NCBI GenBank assembly: GCA_028871475.1
Contig: JAGWMZ010000003.1
Span: 1 to 64,000, forward strand
Direction: 5' to 3'
Source of the DNA: Sphingomonadales bacterium
Lineage (GTDB): Bacteria; Pseudomonadota; Alphaproteobacteria; Sphingomonadales; Sphingomonadaceae
DNA: 64,000 nucleotides
The notes under the pieces were generated by a model that was not told the origin of the DNA, ran no database searches, and saw only the letters and a list, made by a program, of their open reading frames with translations. Positions 46,515 through 56,061 of this stretch are shown piece after piece. Each line of letters starts with the position of its first letter. Positions within the stretch are counted from its first letter, which is position 1. Both the position numbers and the translations under genes were made by a program.

Positions 46515-47657
46515 TTACTCCGCGCGTGCCTTCATCGTGCTGGCCATCAGGCGCCAGAGCAACCCGCGCAGCGTGGGGTAATTCGCCCCCTCATAGGTCG
46601 AGTTCGCGCCCAGGGCGCCCGAAATGCGGCGATGGGCCTCGCCCAGCGCGTGATAGGGCAGGCTGGGCAGCAAATGATGCAACGCGTGATAGCGCAGCCC
46701 CACCGGCGCCCAGAGATAGGGCAGAAAGCCCTGAGGCAGGTTGGTGCTGTCGAGATATTGAGCGGTCACCGTCAGCGGTTCACCCTCATTTTCCCAGAGA
46801 TGCGCCACCAGCGTGCGCACCTGATTGAGCACCGCCACGCCCGAAATGATCGTGATGTAAACGAGGAAATAATGCAGCGGCAGCACACCTGTTGCGACCG
46901 TGGCGAGCAGGGTGACCGCCACGATGCTGGCGCCCAGTTCCTGCCAGAACCACTGGCGGGCAAAGGCGCCATCGGGCGAGCGGCGCTCGAAGCGCGGGTT
47001 GGTCTGAAGGCCGGAGAAACGCCCTACCACAACGCGGCGCAGCCGGGGCGAGAGCATAGAGAGCGGCCCCAGCACGCCAAAGCGCAGCAGCAGGCCGATC
47101 GGCATCAAGATGGAGACCAGCAGGAACACCGGCAGCGACCAGGGCTTCATCAGCGCGAGGGGCAGATATTCCGGGTCCTCGATGGTGCCATAGCGGGTGC
47201 GGGTGTGGTGGATGATATGGATGCCCTCATACATCAGCGAGGGCAGCATGGTGGGCATGCCGACGGCCACATTCCAGCCAAGGCGGAAACCGGGCAGATG
47301 GGCATGGTTCACATGGGTGATCTCGTGGATGAACAACGTGGCGCGATAGAGCAGCAACACCGCCGCCACCCCGCAAGGCACAGCATAGATCGCCGGCAGC
47401 AGCATGGCGCCCGCCATCGCCGCATAGGCCAGCGCCGCCGAGCCGAGCGAATCAACCCAGTAGAGCAACCGATTGGGGCGCTGAAGATCACGGGTCAGTT
47501 CAGCGGCCACCCGCAGCATCTCGCGGTCATCGGGCACGCCCGACAGGCGGATGCGCGCGCCAGCCCCGCCGCCCCTCTGATCCGGCCCGCGCGCCGATGC
47601 ATCGCCCTGCGGCGGGGCGGCTTGCGCTGATTCCACGGGTTGGCGGGCCTGCTGCAT
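46515..47657 (-). CDS. Membrane fatty-acid desaturase family protein
   Basis: 380 residues from ATG 47657 (AGGAG 10 nt upstream). The three histidine boxes of di-iron desaturases/hydroxylases are in order: HEITHVNHAH, HIIHHTRTRYGT and GLRYHALHHLLPSLPYH. Four to five hydrophobic helices surround them. The N-terminal 45 residues are polar and Gly/Gln-rich, likely cytoplasmic. It introduces a double bond or hydroxyl into a fatty acyl or related lipid; the exact substrate is open. It stands alone, with the kinase gene upstream in the same direction 150 bp away. Confidence 0.88.
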   Translation of the reverse strand: MQQARQPVESAQAAPPQGDASARGPDQRGGGAGARIRLSGVPDDREMLRVAAELTRDLQRPNRLLYWVDSLGSAALAYAAMAGAMLLPAIYAVPCGVAAVLLLYRATLFIHEITHVNHAHLPGFRLGWNVAVGMPTMLPSLMYEGIHIIHHTRTRYGTIEDPEYLPLALMKPWSLPVFLLVSILMPIGLLLRFGVLGPLSMLSPRLRRVVVGRFSGLQTNPRFERRSPDGAFARQWFWQELGASIVAVTLLATVATGVLPLHYFLVYITIISGVAVLNQVRTLVAHLWENEGEPLTVTAQYLDSTNLPQGFLPYLWAPVGLRYHALHHLLPSLPYHALGEAHRRISGALGANSTYEGANYPTLRGLLWRLMASTMKARAE

Positions 47658-47807
47658 GTCCAAAAGACTCCTGATCAATCGCGTTTTGCAAGCGGCTTTC
47701 ATTGTGGCGATTATAGGGCAATCTTGCCGCCGAGAGATAAATTATTGCCGGCCCGCCTCACAAGCGATCCTTCCACCTGACCAACGCCGCGAGGACGCCA
47801 CGCTGCC

Positions 47808-49208
47808 TCAGGCCGGGAACAGAACGCTCACCCTGAGGCCCGGCGCTGCATCCTCGATGTCGAGCCGACCTTCATGCAGGTGGGCAATGGCGCTGGCAAT
47901 CGCAAGCCCCAGCCCCGCGCTGCCGGCATGGCGACTGGGATCGGCCTGATAGAAACGCTCGGCAAGATGGGGGCGGCTTTCGGGCGTAACCCCCGGCCCA
48001 TTGTCCTCAACGGTCACGGCTATCATGCCGCCGCGCCTTTCCCCTGCCACGGTGATGCGCGTACCATCAGGTGTATGAAGCAGTGCATTCTCGATGAGAT
48101 TGGCGAAAAGTTGCGCCAGCAGTTCGCCATCGCCCTGAACGTGCAAGGCGCCCGTCCCGATCTGCGCGATCAACGCATCCCCGCGATCACTGGCCACCGG
48201 CTCATAGGTTTCGACCAATGCGCCCAGCAGTCCGGTCAGATCGACGGGAGCAAAGGGTGTCTTGCGCCCCCCGCCCTCAATCTGCGCCAGACGAAGCATC
48301 GCGCGGAACGTACCGAGAATCTGGTCGGTCTGCGCCAACGCCGCCTCGACGCCGGCCTTGAGCATCGTCGCGGGTTCGCCATGGGCATCATCGCGCGACG
48401 CACCGCCATGCACCTGGTCCTGCAGAGCCTCAAGCATCTGGCGCAAACGGGTGAGTGGCGTGCGCAGATCATGGGCCACATCGGTCGAGACCTGCCGTAG
48501 CCCCGCCATCAGCCCGTCAATCCGGTCGAGCATGCGATTGAGGTTGCGCGCCAGATCGTCGAGTTCCGGGGCGAGGCCGATCATCGGCAGGCGCTGATCG
48601 GTGCGCCCCGCCATGATCCTCTCGATCGCGAGATTGGTGTCGGCCAGCCTTTCGAGCACATACCAACCCGCCACCCAGCCGCCCAGCAACGCCAGCATCG
48701 TTACGCTGATGGCCCAGACGATGGTAAATCGCGCCATATGCCCGCCAAGCCGGTCGACATCGAAACCGTCCGTCGCCACCAGCAGCAACCCGCCACCGGG
48801 CAGAGGCGTGCCCAGCGTGCGCAGGCGTTCGGGCTTTGTGTGGCCATGGGCCAGCGGGCCATGCTCCACCATCATCACCTGCCCCCAGCCCGCATGGGCA
48901 AGGCCCGGCGCCAAACTGCCGGCCAGCAGATGCCCGGCAGGGTCGATCAGCGCATAGGTGAACGTATCCTCACCATCAGCCTGCATGCGGATATGGATTT
49001 CGTCGGCCAGCCGCGCACGGTCATGGGCCAGCAGGATGCGCGTTTCGGTTTGCAGCGCGCCGGTAGTGGCATCCTGCGCATAATGGCCCACCTGATGGCG
49101 CACCATGCCCAGCAACAGACAGGAGGCCAGTGCAAAAATCCCCGCAATAACCAGCGCAAAGCGAAAGGCCGCACTGTTGAAAGGGCGAAAGCGCTGGCGC
49201 AGTGCCAT
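47808..49208 (-). CDS. Sensor histidine kinase of a two-component pair
   Basis: 466 residues; starts 2 nt after the regulator stop, so one operon. Membrane helices at about 15-35 and 160-182 bound a periplasmic region of 125 residues. A HAMP domain (YVLERLADTNLAIERIMAGR) leads to the H-box STDVAHDLRTPLTRLR with His246 and the ATPase boxes LFANLIENALLHT, VEDNGPGV and SAGLGLAIASAIA. Standard length and architecture. The signal is not evident from the sequence. Confidence 0.92.
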   Translation of the reverse strand: MALRQRFRPFNSAAFRFALVIAGIFALASCLLLGMVRHQVGHYAQDATTGALQTETRILLAHDRARLADEIHIRMQADGEDTFTYALIDPAGHLLAGSLAPGLAHAGWGQVMMVEHGPLAHGHTKPERLRTLGTPLPGGGLLLVATDGFDVDRLGGHMARFTIVWAISVTMLALLGGWVAGWYVLERLADTNLAIERIMAGRTDQRLPMIGLAPELDDLARNLNRMLDRIDGLMAGLRQVSTDVAHDLRTPLTRLRQMLEALQDQVHGGASRDDAHGEPATMLKAGVEAALAQTDQILGTFRAMLRLAQIEGGGRKTPFAPVDLTGLLGALVETYEPVASDRGDALIAQIGTGALHVQGDGELLAQLFANLIENALLHTPDGTRITVAGERRGGMIAVTVEDNGPGVTPESRPHLAERFYQADPSRHAGSAGLGLAIASAIAHLHEGRLDIEDAAPGLRVSVLFPA

Positions 49209-49210
49209 GC

Positions 49211-49891
49211 TCAGCGCGCGCGCGCGTCGATGCGATAGCCGGCCCCGCGCACCGTCTGGATCAGTTCCTGACCGAAACCGCGATCGACCTTGCCGCGCAG
49301 GCGGCTCATATGGCTTTCGATGACATTGGTTTGCGGGTCGAAATGAAAGTTCCAGACGTTTTCGAGCAGCATGGTGCGCGTCACCACCTCGCCGGCGTGG
49401 AGCATGAGATAGTCGAGCAGCTTGAACTCCTGCGCCTGCAGGTCGATCCGGCGACCGCCGCGCGTCACAATACGCTTCACCCGATCGAGCGCAAGATCAC
49501 CGACCTTGCGCACCAACACCTCGTCGCTGATCGGCGGGCGGCGCGAGAGGGCGACCACGCGTGCCAGCAGTTCCGCGGCGGCAAAGGGTTTGACAAGATA
49601 GTCATCGGCGCCCGCCTCCAGCCCCTCGACGCGATCGTCGATCCCGTCCATGGCCGTGAGCAAAAGGGCCGGCGTGCGGATCCCCGCCGCCCGCAACGCC
49701 TTGAGCACCGAGAGCCCGTCGACGCCGGGCACCATGCGATCGAGGATGAGCACGCCGTAGCCGCCCTGCATGGCCAGGGACATGGCTTCAGGGCCGCTTG
49801 TGCAGGCCTCCACCTCATGGCCCGCCGCCGTCAACTGGCGCAGGATCTGGGTGCGGGTGGCATCATCATCTTCGAGCAGCAGCAGTTTCAT
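49211..49891 (-). CDS. OmpR-type response regulator
   Basis: 226 residues from ATG 49891, where the receiver begins MKLLLLEDDDATR; the frame is open upstream to 50086 without homology. Phospho-acceptor in VLILDRMVPGVDG, Lys in DDYLVKPFAAAE. Winged-helix domain with LQAQEFKLLDYLMLHAGEVV and SHMSRLRGKVDRGF, ending VRGAGYRIDAR. A palindrome TGCCCA(4)TGGGCA (49922-49937) lies 31 bp upstream and may be its own operator. Divergent from the TonB receptor-phosphodiesterase pair. Confidence 0.92.
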   Translation of the reverse strand: MKLLLLEDDDATRTQILRQLTAAGHEVEACTSGPEAMSLAMQGGYGVLILDRMVPGVDGLSVLKALRAAGIRTPALLLTAMDGIDDRVEGLEAGADDYLVKPFAAAELLARVVALSRRPPISDEVLVRKVGDLALDRVKRIVTRGGRRIDLQAQEFKLLDYLMLHAGEVVTRTMLLENVWNFHFDPQTNVIESHMSRLRGKVDRGFGQELIQTVRGAGYRIDARAR

Positions 49892-50244
49892 CGCAAAAAG
49901 TCCAAGCCTGGAAGGCCCCGATGCCCATTTTTGGGCACAACCTGCAAGTTGGCGATTCCCAATCTGGACGCAAGCCTGTGTCTGCCGGCGAGCAAAGGCA
50001 AGACAAGCGAAAAAGCTGCCGATTCGACTGTTGCGCGGCGCAACCCCGATACCGTGGCGGGGGCAAGGCGGAAACGTCTGGCGCATGCATTCATTTTGAG
50101 ATTTATTCTTTTATGACAGCATTATGATGCGATGCAGCGCAAAGTCACAACAAGGACGCAAATCTGTCGGCATTCTGTCACCAGCCATCTCTAGCGGGCA
50201 ATCCCGACGCGGCACTCCGCGCAACACAGGGACGCTAGACCAAG
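49892..50244. promoter_or_regulatory. Divergent control region, response regulator / TonB receptor
   Basis: 353 bp without a gene. Near the regulator lies the palindrome at 49922-49937. Near the receptor lies a Pho-box-like direct repeat (separate entry). The middle (50090-50140) is AT-rich. I see no ORF with support. Confidence 0.5.
50164..50181 (+). promoter_or_regulatory. Pho-box-like direct repeat
   Basis: CTGTCGGCATTCTGTCAC: two CTGTC units 11 bp apart, the spacing PhoB uses. It lies 64-81 nt before the receptor start. The downstream glycerophosphodiesterase supports phosphate-starvation control. Only one unit (CTGTCAC) is close to the full 7-base consensus. Confidence 0.45.
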
Positions 50245-52728
50245 ATGACACACCGCCGACCGACACCCCATCTCCTGCTGCTAGGCGTTGCCGCCCTTGC
50301 CCTGGCGCCAGGTCTGGCCCGAGCCGACGCGGCCCCTGCCCCGACGGCGGCGGCTGATGGCGATGCTGCCGAAACGGCGGGCGCGATTGTCGTCACCGCC
50401 AAGGCCACGCGCTCGACATCGTCTATCGCCGGGGCGGAAATCCAGAAGATCCTGCCCGGCGCCGCGCCCTTCAAGGCGATCGAAACGCTGCCCGGCGTGT
50501 TCTATGTCACCGCCGACCCGTGGGGCAACAATGAGCAGAACGCCCAGCTCTTCATCCATGGCTTCTCGATCAGCCAGCTCGGCTATGTGCTGGACGGCGT
50601 GCCGCTGGGCGACCAGAACTACGGCAATTTCAACGGCCTCTCGCCCCAGCGCGCGACCATCAGCGAGAATGTCGGCAGCACGGTGGTGGCCACCGGCGCT
50701 GGTGAACTGGGCATTGCCTCCACCAGCAACCTGGGTGGCGCGGTGCAGATCTTCAGCAGCGACCCTGCGGCCCATATGGGTGCCCAGATCAACCAGACCG
50801 TGGGCATGTATGGCACCTCGCGCACCTATGCCCGCATCGACACGGGCGAGTTTGCCGGCGGCAACAAGCTGACCATCTCGGCTGACCGCCAGCGCGCCCG
50901 GTCGTGGGATTTCAACGGTATCCAGGGCGGCTGGCAGGCCAATGCCAAATTCGTCCATGAAGATGCGACCGGCAAGCTGACCGGCTATTTCGACTGGTCG
51001 GACAAGACCGAGCCCAATGAGGATGCGACCGTCATCGTCGTGAAGCCGACCACGGCGGCCCAGTCCTATACGCCTTACACCCGTCCCTACACCTTCCCCA
51101 GCTATAGCGCGGCCCACAGTTACGTGGATGCCTTTGGCAACACGCCGGCGAGTGATGGTTCGAACTATCGCAACTATTATTCTGACGCCCACCGAGCCGA
51201 TTATCTTGGATACCTCAAGTATGATCTGAACCTTGGCAGCAAGGTGAAATGGTCCAATCAGGTCTATTACCATCACAATAATGGCGAAGGCGTGGTGGCC
51301 GGGCCACTGGGCCAGTCGATCACCGTGGTCGATGCCTATCTGACGCCGGGCTATACGCCCGCCACGGCCCAGAAGAGCAACGCCAACAACTCGGCCTATC
51401 TGGTGCAGGCCACCGGCGGTTCGGGTTATGTGACGCGCACCACCGAATATCGGATCATGCGCGAAGGCATCATTTCGACGCTGAATGCCGACCTTGGCGC
51501 GCATCAGATTGAAGTGGGCGCGTGGTATCAGTATAATTCGTCGCACGCCTGGCGCCGCTGGTACGCGCTGGATGCCAGTAATGTGGCTGGCTCCACGCCC
51601 TACATCACACCGACCAATCCGCTCTTCACGCAATATGCCGCTGAAATGCGCGTCAACACGCTGCAGCTTCACCTGCAGGATACGTGGAAGCTGACCCCGG
51701 CCCTGACGGTCGAAGGCGGCCTGAAGACCAGCGCGCAATATGCCAATGGCTGGTTTGCCGTGCAGCCCAAGGTCGGCTCGCTGGCGGGCTTTGCGGCGGG
51801 CACCAACCTGCCCGCCGGGCGCATCAACACCGAGAACTGGTTCCTGCCCACCATCGGCGCCAAGTGGGATGCCACGGGCCATGAACAGCTCTATTTCAAC
51901 ATCCAGAAGAACATGCGCCAGTACCAGGCCTATGGCGGCGGCGGCAGCGCCGATCCGTGGTCGACCAGCAGCCAGGCGGCCTTTGACTTCATCAAGGCCA
52001 ACGGCCACCCCGAAACCTCGTGGACCTATGAAGTGGGCCTGCGCTCCAAACACAGCTTCACCGGCCTGCTCAGCAGCATCGAGGGCCAGCTCAACTATTA
52101 CCACGTCGATTTCAGCAATCGCCTGTTGGCCGTCAGCGCCGCGCCCGGCGGCATTGCCGGTGGCTCAATCACGGGTGGCACCACCTCGCTCTTCAACGTG
52201 GGCAGCGTGAAGACCAACGGCGTGGATGCGGGCATCACCGCCCGCTTTGGTCAGAACGTCTCGATCTATAATGCGACGAGCTTCAACTCGTCGACATACA
52301 GCAGCGACTATTCCACCGCCACCGGCTCGGCGACCGGCACCAGCATCGGCGGCTTTGCCACCGTTAACAATGTGGTGCCCACCGGCGGCAAGCAGGTGCC
52401 CGGCAGCCCGAAATGGATGAACAAGACCGTCATCACCCTGAGCAAAGGGCCGATCGAGGCGCAGTTCTTCGGCGACTATGTGGGCAAGCGCTATGCCACC
52501 TATGTCAATGATGGCGCGGTGGGCAGCTATTTCCTCGTGTCGGCGCGGGTGGCCGCGCAACTGCCGGCCGAAATGTTCCACATGCGCAAGGCCGAACTCA
52601 GCATCAATGTGACGAATCTGGGCAATACCAAGGGCGTCTCGACCCTCTCGGTCAATACGTCAGCCAGCTATTCAGTCTATCCGATCGCGCCGCGTATGGT
52701 GTTCGGCACGCTCTCGCTGGGGTTCTGA
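50245..52728 (+). CDS. TonB-dependent receptor, probably phosphate-starvation related
   Basis: 827 residues; signal peptide ends ARADA. TonB box AGAIVVTAKATRS; plug with AIETLPGVFYVTADPWGNNE, LFIHGFSISQLGYVLDGVPL and GSTVVATGAGELGIASTSNL; barrel ending FGTLSLGF. The barrel loops are rich in Tyr, Ser and Thr. It is followed after 4 bp by a glycerophosphodiester phosphodiesterase, so the two are co-transcribed. I infer uptake of a phosphorus-containing ligand (for example a phosphodiester) under low phosphate. Confidence 0.9.
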   Translation: MTHRRPTPHLLLLGVAALALAPGLARADAAPAPTAAADGDAAETAGAIVVTAKATRSTSSIAGAEIQKILPGAAPFKAIETLPGVFYVTADPWGNNEQNAQLFIHGFSISQLGYVLDGVPLGDQNYGNFNGLSPQRATISENVGSTVVATGAGELGIASTSNLGGAVQIFSSDPAAHMGAQINQTVGMYGTSRTYARIDTGEFAGGNKLTISADRQRARSWDFNGIQGGWQANAKFVHEDATGKLTGYFDWSDKTEPNEDATVIVVKPTTAAQSYTPYTRPYTFPSYSAAHSYVDAFGNTPASDGSNYRNYYSDAHRADYLGYLKYDLNLGSKVKWSNQVYYHHNNGEGVVAGPLGQSITVVDAYLTPGYTPATAQKSNANNSAYLVQATGGSGYVTRTTEYRIMREGIISTLNADLGAHQIEVGAWYQYNSSHAWRRWYALDASNVAGSTPYITPTNPLFTQYAAEMRVNTLQLHLQDTWKLTPALTVEGGLKTSAQYANGWFAVQPKVGSLAGFAAGTNLPAGRINTENWFLPTIGAKWDATGHEQLYFNIQKNMRQYQAYGGGGSADPWSTSSQAAFDFIKANGHPETSWTYEVGLRSKHSFTGLLSSIEGQLNYYHVDFSNRLLAVSAAPGGIAGGSITGGTTSLFNVGSVKTNGVDAGITARFGQNVSIYNATSFNSSTYSSDYSTATGSATGTSIGGFATVNNVVPTGGKQVPGSPKWMNKTVITLSKGPIEAQFFGDYVGKRYATYVNDGAVGSYFLVSARVAAQLPAEMFHMRKAELSINVTNLGNTKGVSTLSVNTSASYSVYPIAPRMVFGTLSLGF

Positions 52729-52732
52729 TGCT

Positions 52733-53872
52733 ATGATGGGGTCGCTTTCCCGCCGCCGCCTGCTGGGCTACACCGCTGCTGGCCTTGCCAGCGGCGGGGC
52801 TTTGGGGGGCGGCCCCCTCACCACATTTGCCAAGGAAGCTGCTGCGATGCGCCAACGTCCCGCCAAGCCGATCGTCATGGGGCATCGGGGCTGCTCGGCC
52901 CTGCGGCCGGAACATACGCTGGCCTCCTATGCCAAGGCGATCGCCGATGGGGCCGATTTTATCGAGCCAGACCTGGTGCCCACGAAAGATGGCGTGCTGA
53001 TCGCCCGGCATGAAAACAACATCGCCGAAACCACCGACGTGGCCAGCCGCAGCGAATTTGCCGGGCGGCGCACGACCAAGGTGGTTGATGGCGAGACAAT
53101 CACCGGCTGGTTCACAGAGGACTTCACGCTGGCCGAGATCAAGACCCTGCGCGCGCGCGAAAGGCTGCAAGGCATGCGCCAGGAAAGCCATTCCTATGAT
53201 GGCCAGTTCCAGATCGTGACGCTGGAGGAAATCGCCGATTTCACCGCAGCCGAAGCCGCCGCGCGCGGCCGCAAGATCGGCCTTATCCCCGAAATCAAGC
53301 ATTCCACCTATTTTGCCGGCATCGGCCTGCCCATGGAGCAGCGCTTCCTCGACCGCCTGCATGCCAGTCACTATCTGAGCACCGCGCCGATGATCGTGCA
53401 GAGCTTCGAAATCGCCAATCTGAAAGCGCTGCGCCCCAAACTGCCTGGCAATGTGCAGACCATGCAGCTCATCGGTGACCCGAGCCAAAGCCCGGCCGAT
53501 TTCGTGACAGCGGGCGACAAGCGCCTGTGGCGCGACCTTTTCACGCCCGCCGCCCTGGCCGACATGGCAACCTATGCCGACTGGTTTTCACCCGCCACGC
53601 GGCTCTATCGCCCGCTCGACACAGGCGGGCGACTGATGCCCTCGACCGGGCTTGCCGAAGCCGCACGCAAGGCCGGCATGCTGGTGGGCTGCTGGACCTT
53701 CCGCCCCGAAAACCACTTCCTTGCCGCCGATTTCCGAAATGACACGGGTGATGGCGCACGCTATGTGGCGGGCAGCCTCAGGGAAATCGCTGCCTATGTG
53801 GCCCTCGGCCTCGACGGCTTTTTCACCGACGATCCGGCGCTGGGCCGCAAGGTGGTGGACATGATGGCCTGA
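52733..53872 (+). CDS. glpQ: Exported glycerophosphodiester phosphodiesterase
   Basis: 379 residues with a Tat signal (SRRRLLGYTAAGLASGG). The GDPD catalytic set is present: His51-Arg52 in GHRGCSALRPEHT, Glu78 and Asp80 in FIEPDLVPTKDG, His93 in RHENNIAETTD, and Glu in PEIKHSTYF. The GDPD insertion between strands is full length. It hydrolyses glycerophosphodiesters to glycerol 3-phosphate and an alcohol in the periplasm, releasing usable phosphorus. Symbol by family; it follows the receptor by 4 bp. Confidence 0.92.
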   Translation: MMGSLSRRRLLGYTAAGLASGGALGGGPLTTFAKEAAAMRQRPAKPIVMGHRGCSALRPEHTLASYAKAIADGADFIEPDLVPTKDGVLIARHENNIAETTDVASRSEFAGRRTTKVVDGETITGWFTEDFTLAEIKTLRARERLQGMRQESHSYDGQFQIVTLEEIADFTAAEAAARGRKIGLIPEIKHSTYFAGIGLPMEQRFLDRLHASHYLSTAPMIVQSFEIANLKALRPKLPGNVQTMQLIGDPSQSPADFVTAGDKRLWRDLFTPAALADMATYADWFSPATRLYRPLDTGGRLMPSTGLAEAARKAGMLVGCWTFRPENHFLAADFRNDTGDGARYVAGSLREIAAYVALGLDGFFTDDPALGRKVVDMMA

Positions 53873-53939
53873 TCATTTGCATGGGCGCGCGGGGAATGGC
53901 ACAGCATGACCTCTCCCCGCTGTTTCCTTGCGAGATGCC

Positions 53940-54722
53940 ATGACCCTGCCCACCGAGCCGCTCGACCGCCTTCTGGCCATCATGGCGCGACTGCGCGATC
54001 CGGCGTCAGGGTGCGAATGGGATGTGGCGCAAACCTTCGCCACCATCGCGCCTTATACGATCGAGGAGGCGTATGAAGTTGCCGATGCGATCGAACGCGG
54101 CGACATGGCGGAGCTGCGCGAGGAATTGGGTGACCTGCTGCTGCAAGTGGTCTTTCACAGCCGCATGGCCGAAGAGGCGGGTCATTTCGACTTCGAGGAT
54201 GTGGCCGCCGCCATTGGCAGCAAGATGGAGCGCCGCCATCCCCATATCTTTGGCGAGGAAGCAGAAAGCGGCCAATCACGCGAGATCCGCTGGGAAGCAC
54301 AAAAGGCCACCGAACGTGAAGCCAAGGGCGCGACCAGCGCCATGGATGGTGTCGCTTTGGCCTTGCCTGCACTGATGCGGGCGGAAAAATTGCAGAAGCG
54401 CGCGGCGCGACAGGGCTTTGACTGGCCTGATACCCAAGGCCCCGTCGCCAAACTGGCCGAAGAGGCGCAGGAGCTGGCCGAAGCACGCAATGAGGCGGAG
54501 CGGATCGAAGAAGCCGGCGACCTGCTCTTTGCTGCCGTGAATGTCGCGCGCGCCTATGGCGTGGCGGCCGAGGATGCCCTACGCGCCGCCAATGCCAAGT
54601 TTGAGCGCCGGTTTCGCGCCATGGAAAATTTCGCCAAGGTCCGAGGAAATGAGTTTGCCGCCCTGACGCTGGACCAGCAGGAAGAGCTGTGGCAGGCGGC
54701 AAAGCGGGCCGAAAAAGCTTAA
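53940..54722 (+). CDS. mazG: Nucleoside triphosphate pyrophosphohydrolase MazG
   Basis: 260 residues from ATG 53940 (a TTG at 53928 is possible). Two MazG repeats: the first with GCEWDVAQTFATIAPYTIEE, AYEVADAIERGD and LREELGDLLLQVVFHSRMA; the second with KLAEEAQELAEARNEAERIE and EAGDLLFAAVNVARA. The metal-binding EExxE and ExxD motifs are kept in both. The usual GCPWD is GCEWD here. It degrades non-canonical NTPs. Its stop overlaps that of hflX on the other strand. Confidence 0.94.
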   Translation: MTLPTEPLDRLLAIMARLRDPASGCEWDVAQTFATIAPYTIEEAYEVADAIERGDMAELREELGDLLLQVVFHSRMAEEAGHFDFEDVAAAIGSKMERRHPHIFGEEAESGQSREIRWEAQKATEREAKGATSAMDGVALALPALMRAEKLQKRAARQGFDWPDTQGPVAKLAEEAQELAEARNEAERIEEAGDLLFAAVNVARAYGVAAEDALRAANAKFERRFRAMENFAKVRGNEFAALTLDQQEELWQAAKRAEKA

Positions 54723-56032
54723 TCCTCACCCAATCGGCAGTAGCGGCCCCATTCGCGCGGGGTCAGCCTCACGCGCAGGCGGCGCTGAGGGTGAGCTTCA
54801 TCACCCGCCTCGACATCTTCCAGCACATCGCCATGGGCATGAAGCCAGGCGATACGCTGGCCGTCAGCCGCATCCAGCGCAATCACATGCTCGCGCGCAT
54901 CGCCTGTCAGCATCCGCCCTGCCGCCTCGACCAGATCATCGCAGCCTTCGCCCGTCAGTGCCGATAGCGGGACGATAAGCTGGTTCTCATCCTCGCCCTG
55001 CTGGCGCGCGGCGCGTAGCAGATCGACGACATCATCGGCGGGCAAAAGATCCCACTTGTTCCACACCTCGACGATGGGGACGGTGGGCACGCCGCTTTCG
55101 TCAATCACCCCGAGATCGGTGAGAATGGCGAGCACATGCTCCTTTTGCGATTCCGTTTCCGGATTGGCGATGTCGCGCACGTGGATGACCACATCGGCGG
55201 CGGTCACCTCCTCCAGCGTGGCGCGGAAGGCGGCGACAAGTTGCATCGGCAGGTCGGAAATGAAACCCACCGTGTCCGACAGGATCGCCTTGTCAACACC
55301 GGGCAGACGGATGGCGCGCATCGTCGGGTCCAGCGTGGCAAACAGCAGGTCCTGCGCCATCACATCAGCACCGGTCAGCCGGTTGAACAGCGTCGACTTG
55401 CCCGCGTTGGTATAGCCCACCAGCGCCAGCACCGGCCAAGGCGCCTTGCCGCGACGGTCACGGTGAAGACCGCGCGTTCGGCGCACCTGCTCAAGCTCGC
55501 GCCGGATGCGGGCCATGCGGTCGCGGATCATGCGGCGGTCCGCCTCGATCTGCGTTTCGCCCGGGCCGCCCAGGAAGCCGAAGCCACCGCGCTGACGCTC
55601 AAGGTGGGTCCAGGACCGCACCAGACGCCCGGCCTGATAATCCAGATGCGCGAGTTCCACCTGCAGGCGGCCTTCCGCCGTCGCCGCGCGTTCGCCGAAG
55701 ATCTCGAGGATCAAGCCAGTGCGGTCGATCACCTTGCGCTTGAGCTTTTCCTCTAGGTTGCGCTGCTGCACGGCGGTCAGCGCGCCATCGACGATGACCA
55801 GATCAGCCTCATGCAAAGTGCATTGCACCTTGATGTTCTCGATCTGGCCTTCACCGAACAGGCTGGCGGGGCGCACTTCGCGAATGGGCACAGCAAAGGC
55901 CTCGACAATGTCGAGACCGATAGCGAGAGCCAGCCCTTTCGCCTCCTCAATCCGCGCGGCGGGATCATGGGTGCTGGCCACGCGGCCGCGAATGTCAGGG
56001 CAGACGACGAGGGTGCGCGCACCGCGCGCCAC
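54719..56032 (-). CDS. hflX: Ribosome-associated GTPase HflX
   Basis: 437 residues from GTG 56032, which has AAGGG 5 nt upstream. N-terminal HflX domain (PASLFGEGQIENIK, GALTAVQQRNLEEKL), the Gly-rich linker GGFGFLGGPGETQIEADRR, then GTPase motifs GYTNAGKST, DTVGFISDLP and NKWD. It splits or rescues ribosomes under stress. The family-conserved residues DEPKGE lie in frame just before the GTG, with no ATG before the TGA at 56069-56071, so the true start may be a rare codon upstream. It follows hfq, the normal partner. Confidence 0.95.
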   Translation of the reverse strand: MARGARTLVVCPDIRGRVASTHDPAARIEEAKGLALAIGLDIVEAFAVPIREVRPASLFGEGQIENIKVQCTLHEADLVIVDGALTAVQQRNLEEKLKRKVIDRTGLILEIFGERAATAEGRLQVELAHLDYQAGRLVRSWTHLERQRGGFGFLGGPGETQIEADRRMIRDRMARIRRELEQVRRTRGLHRDRRGKAPWPVLALVGYTNAGKSTLFNRLTGADVMAQDLLFATLDPTMRAIRLPGVDKAILSDTVGFISDLPMQLVAAFRATLEEVTAADVVIHVRDIANPETESQKEHVLAILTDLGVIDESGVPTVPIVEVWNKWDLLPADDVVDLLRAARQQGEDENQLIVPLSALTGEGCDDLVEAAGRMLTGDAREHVIALDAADGQRIAWLHAHGDVLEDVEAGDEAHPQRRLRVRLTPREWGRYCRLGED

Positions 56033-56061
56033 CTCGCCCTTGGGTTCATCGATGGAGAAAG

